Notes under the pieces: generated by a model
The model's input: only the letters and a program-made list of their open reading frames with translations
Databases searched by the model: none
What the model was told of the DNA's origin: nothing
Position numbers and translations under genes: made by a program
NCBI GenBank assembly: GCA_020634435.1
Contig: JACKBS010000011.1
Span: 248,001 to 312,000 of the forward strand
Direction of reading: 5' to 3'
From: Ardenticatenaceae bacterium
GTDB taxonomy: Bacteria; Chloroflexota; Anaerolineae; Promineifilales; Promineifilaceae
Length of the DNA stretch: 64,000 nucleotides
Part shown: positions 63,470-64,000 of the stretch, one piece after another
Layout of the letters: each line of letters begins with the position of its first letter
Position numbering within the stretch: the stretch's first letter is position 1

Positions 63470-63584
63470 GAGGAATGAATTCCTCAGCTAAAACGAGAAG
63501 TACGCTAAAGCACACTGGAAGCAGTGAAGCGGCAATAGTCTGCTTGAGCAGACTTCTCTTCTCAGGCACCGAATTCATTCGGTG
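63470..63584. repeat. Element with three successive palindromes
   Basis: GAGGAATGAATTCCTC (63470-63485), AGTCTGCTTGAGCAGACT (63537-63554) and CACCGAATTCATTCGGTG (63567-63584) lie within 115 bases. The last overlaps the end of the acetyltransferase gene and includes its stop codon. Probably a composite intergenic repeat. Confidence 0.6.
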
Positions 63585-64000
63585 GCTTCCTCATGCGCCC
63601 CAACAATTTTGCTGCGCCGCTCCAGGAAGAGGACATCCCGCCAACGGCCGTATTGCTGCCCCAATTTCTCTCGTCTGCCCACCACGCGAAAGCCCAACTT
63701 CTCATGCAGCGTCACGCTGGCCACGTTTTCTGGGAAGATGCCCGCCTGGAGCGTCCAAAATCCGGTCGCTTCCGCGCTGTCGATCAGCGTTTGCAGCAGC
63801 TGCTTGCCGATGCCATGACCCCAGGCGGTGGGCGAAACGTAGACGCTCACTTCGGCCACGCCCGCATACACGCAGCGGTTGGAAACGGCCGAAAGTGCCG
63901 CCCAACCCACCACTTCGCCTGCCTCAGACCGGGCTACAAACCGGCTGTGCGGCAGTCGAGCCGCGTTCCACGTATCCCAGTTTGGCACCTCAGTTTCAAA
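63575..64000 (-). CDS. GNAT acetyltransferase, phosphinothricin-type (5' end beyond window)
   Basis: 142 residues are visible, open at the right edge: the frame continues past the GTG at 63988 with FETEV, which precedes PNWDTW in complete family members (about 165-180 residues). Motif A is VSVYVSPTAWGHGIGKQLLQ, motif B is FPENVASVTLHEKLGFRVVGRREKLGQQYGRWRDV. This matches the PAT/phosphinothricin N-acetyltransferase subgroup, whose natural substrates are varied. Confidence 0.88.
   Translation of the reverse strand, partial: FETEVPNWDTWNAARLPHSRFVARSEAGEVVGWAALSAVSNRCVYAGVAEVSVYVSPTAWGHGIGKQLLQTLIDSAEATGFWTLQAGIFPENVASVTLHEKLGFRVVGRREKLGQQYGRWRDVLFLERRSKIVGAHEEATE

Larger units (their letters stand above)
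1053..63650. repeat. Highly iterated palindrome ACGGCCGT (about 115 copies, dispersed)
   Basis: Hand count over the whole window; about half are the perfect 10-mer AACGGCCGTT. Checked copies include 1053-1060, 1755-1762, 2116-2123, 6240-6247, 13266-13273, 27373-27380, 30001-30008 and 51441-51448. Only about four are intergenic. Copies occur in all three reading frames and on genes of both strands. Near-forms (GCGGCCGT, TCGGCCGT, ACGGCCGA) are also frequent. Spacing is irregular, so this is not a CRISPR. Confidence 0.95.

Noticed and set aside
1053..63650. CRISPR or tandem-repeat reading of the ACGGCCGT copies
   Set aside because: Spacing is irregular, copies are inside genes, and no spacers or cas genes are present.
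1..64000. tRNA and rRNA genes
   Set aside because: No cloverleaf with a GTTCRANNC T-arm and no rRNA-like conserved stretches were seen by eye; a covariance search would settle it.

Overview
The window is 64 kb of dense, moderately GC-rich bacterial DNA with about 50 genes on both strands, mostly in short operons. The best guess for the source is a Chloroflexota (Anaerolineae-like) bacterium. This is inferred from the gene set and style: secreted proteins with Thr/Pro-rich 'TPTATP' linkers, PilN/PilO-like and LysM proteins, a DUF3048 lipoprotein, a GT39 glycosyltransferase, a kinase-sulfatase-domain fusion, a bestrophin-like channel and a K+-independent H+-pyrophosphatase. No rRNA, tRNA, CRISPR or phage genes were seen.

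Layout. 1-5.8 kb: minus-strand signalling cluster (OmpR-type regulator, receiver-kinase hybrid, small PAS protein, 1101-residue multi-sensor hybrid kinase). 6-9.7 kb: ABC-2 exporter whose ATPase is divergent from two permeases, the first fused to a PrsW-like membrane protease. 9.8-12.9 kb: PilN-like and PilO-like proteins carrying extracytoplasmic repeat and LysM domains. 12.9-13.3 kb: gene-free island of palindromic repeats. 13.3-16.7 kb: four-gene osmoprotectant (OpuC-type) ABC transporter. 16.7-24.7 kb: DUF3048 lipoprotein, MFS transporter, DUF4405 membrane pair, histidine kinase/receiver pair, phosphotransferase, acetyltransferase, methyltransferase and a broken HNH gene. 25-35 kb: aminotransferase, epimerase, membrane pyrophosphatase, HIT protein, bestrophin, esterase-like lipoprotein, ATP-grasp protein, YggX and formyltransferase.

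35.3-48.1 kb is a formate dehydrogenase region. It holds a fused NuoE-NuoF diaphorase, FdhD, a second separate NuoE/NuoF-type pair, a large formate dehydrogenase catalytic subunit whose reading frame needs UGA read as selenocysteine, an iron-sulfur HoxU-like subunit, and a second, shorter catalytic subunit with cysteine at the same position. Together they would oxidise formate and pass electrons through iron-sulfur clusters to FMN and NAD(P)+, or run in reverse. A 1.5-kb patch in the middle carries seven apparent single-base losses, all in short homopolymers.

48-64 kb: MBL-fold hydrolase, atypical SDR, enoyl-CoA hydratase, AAC(3)-like acetyltransferase, biotin carboxylase, GT39 glycosyltransferase, an unrecognised 808-residue protein, kinase-FGE fusion, rhomboid protease, SpoU methyltransferase and a partial GNAT.

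The most striking signal is not a gene. The octamer palindrome ACGGCCGT occurs about 115 times by hand count (about one expected by chance), about half as the perfect 10-mer AACGGCCGTT. It lies mostly inside genes, in all three reading frames, writing Thr-Ala-Val, Asn-Gly-Arg or Arg-Pro-Phe into proteins. This is a highly iterated palindrome analogous to cyanobacterial HIP1. It is thinner across the formate dehydrogenase region and absent from several AT-richer genes.
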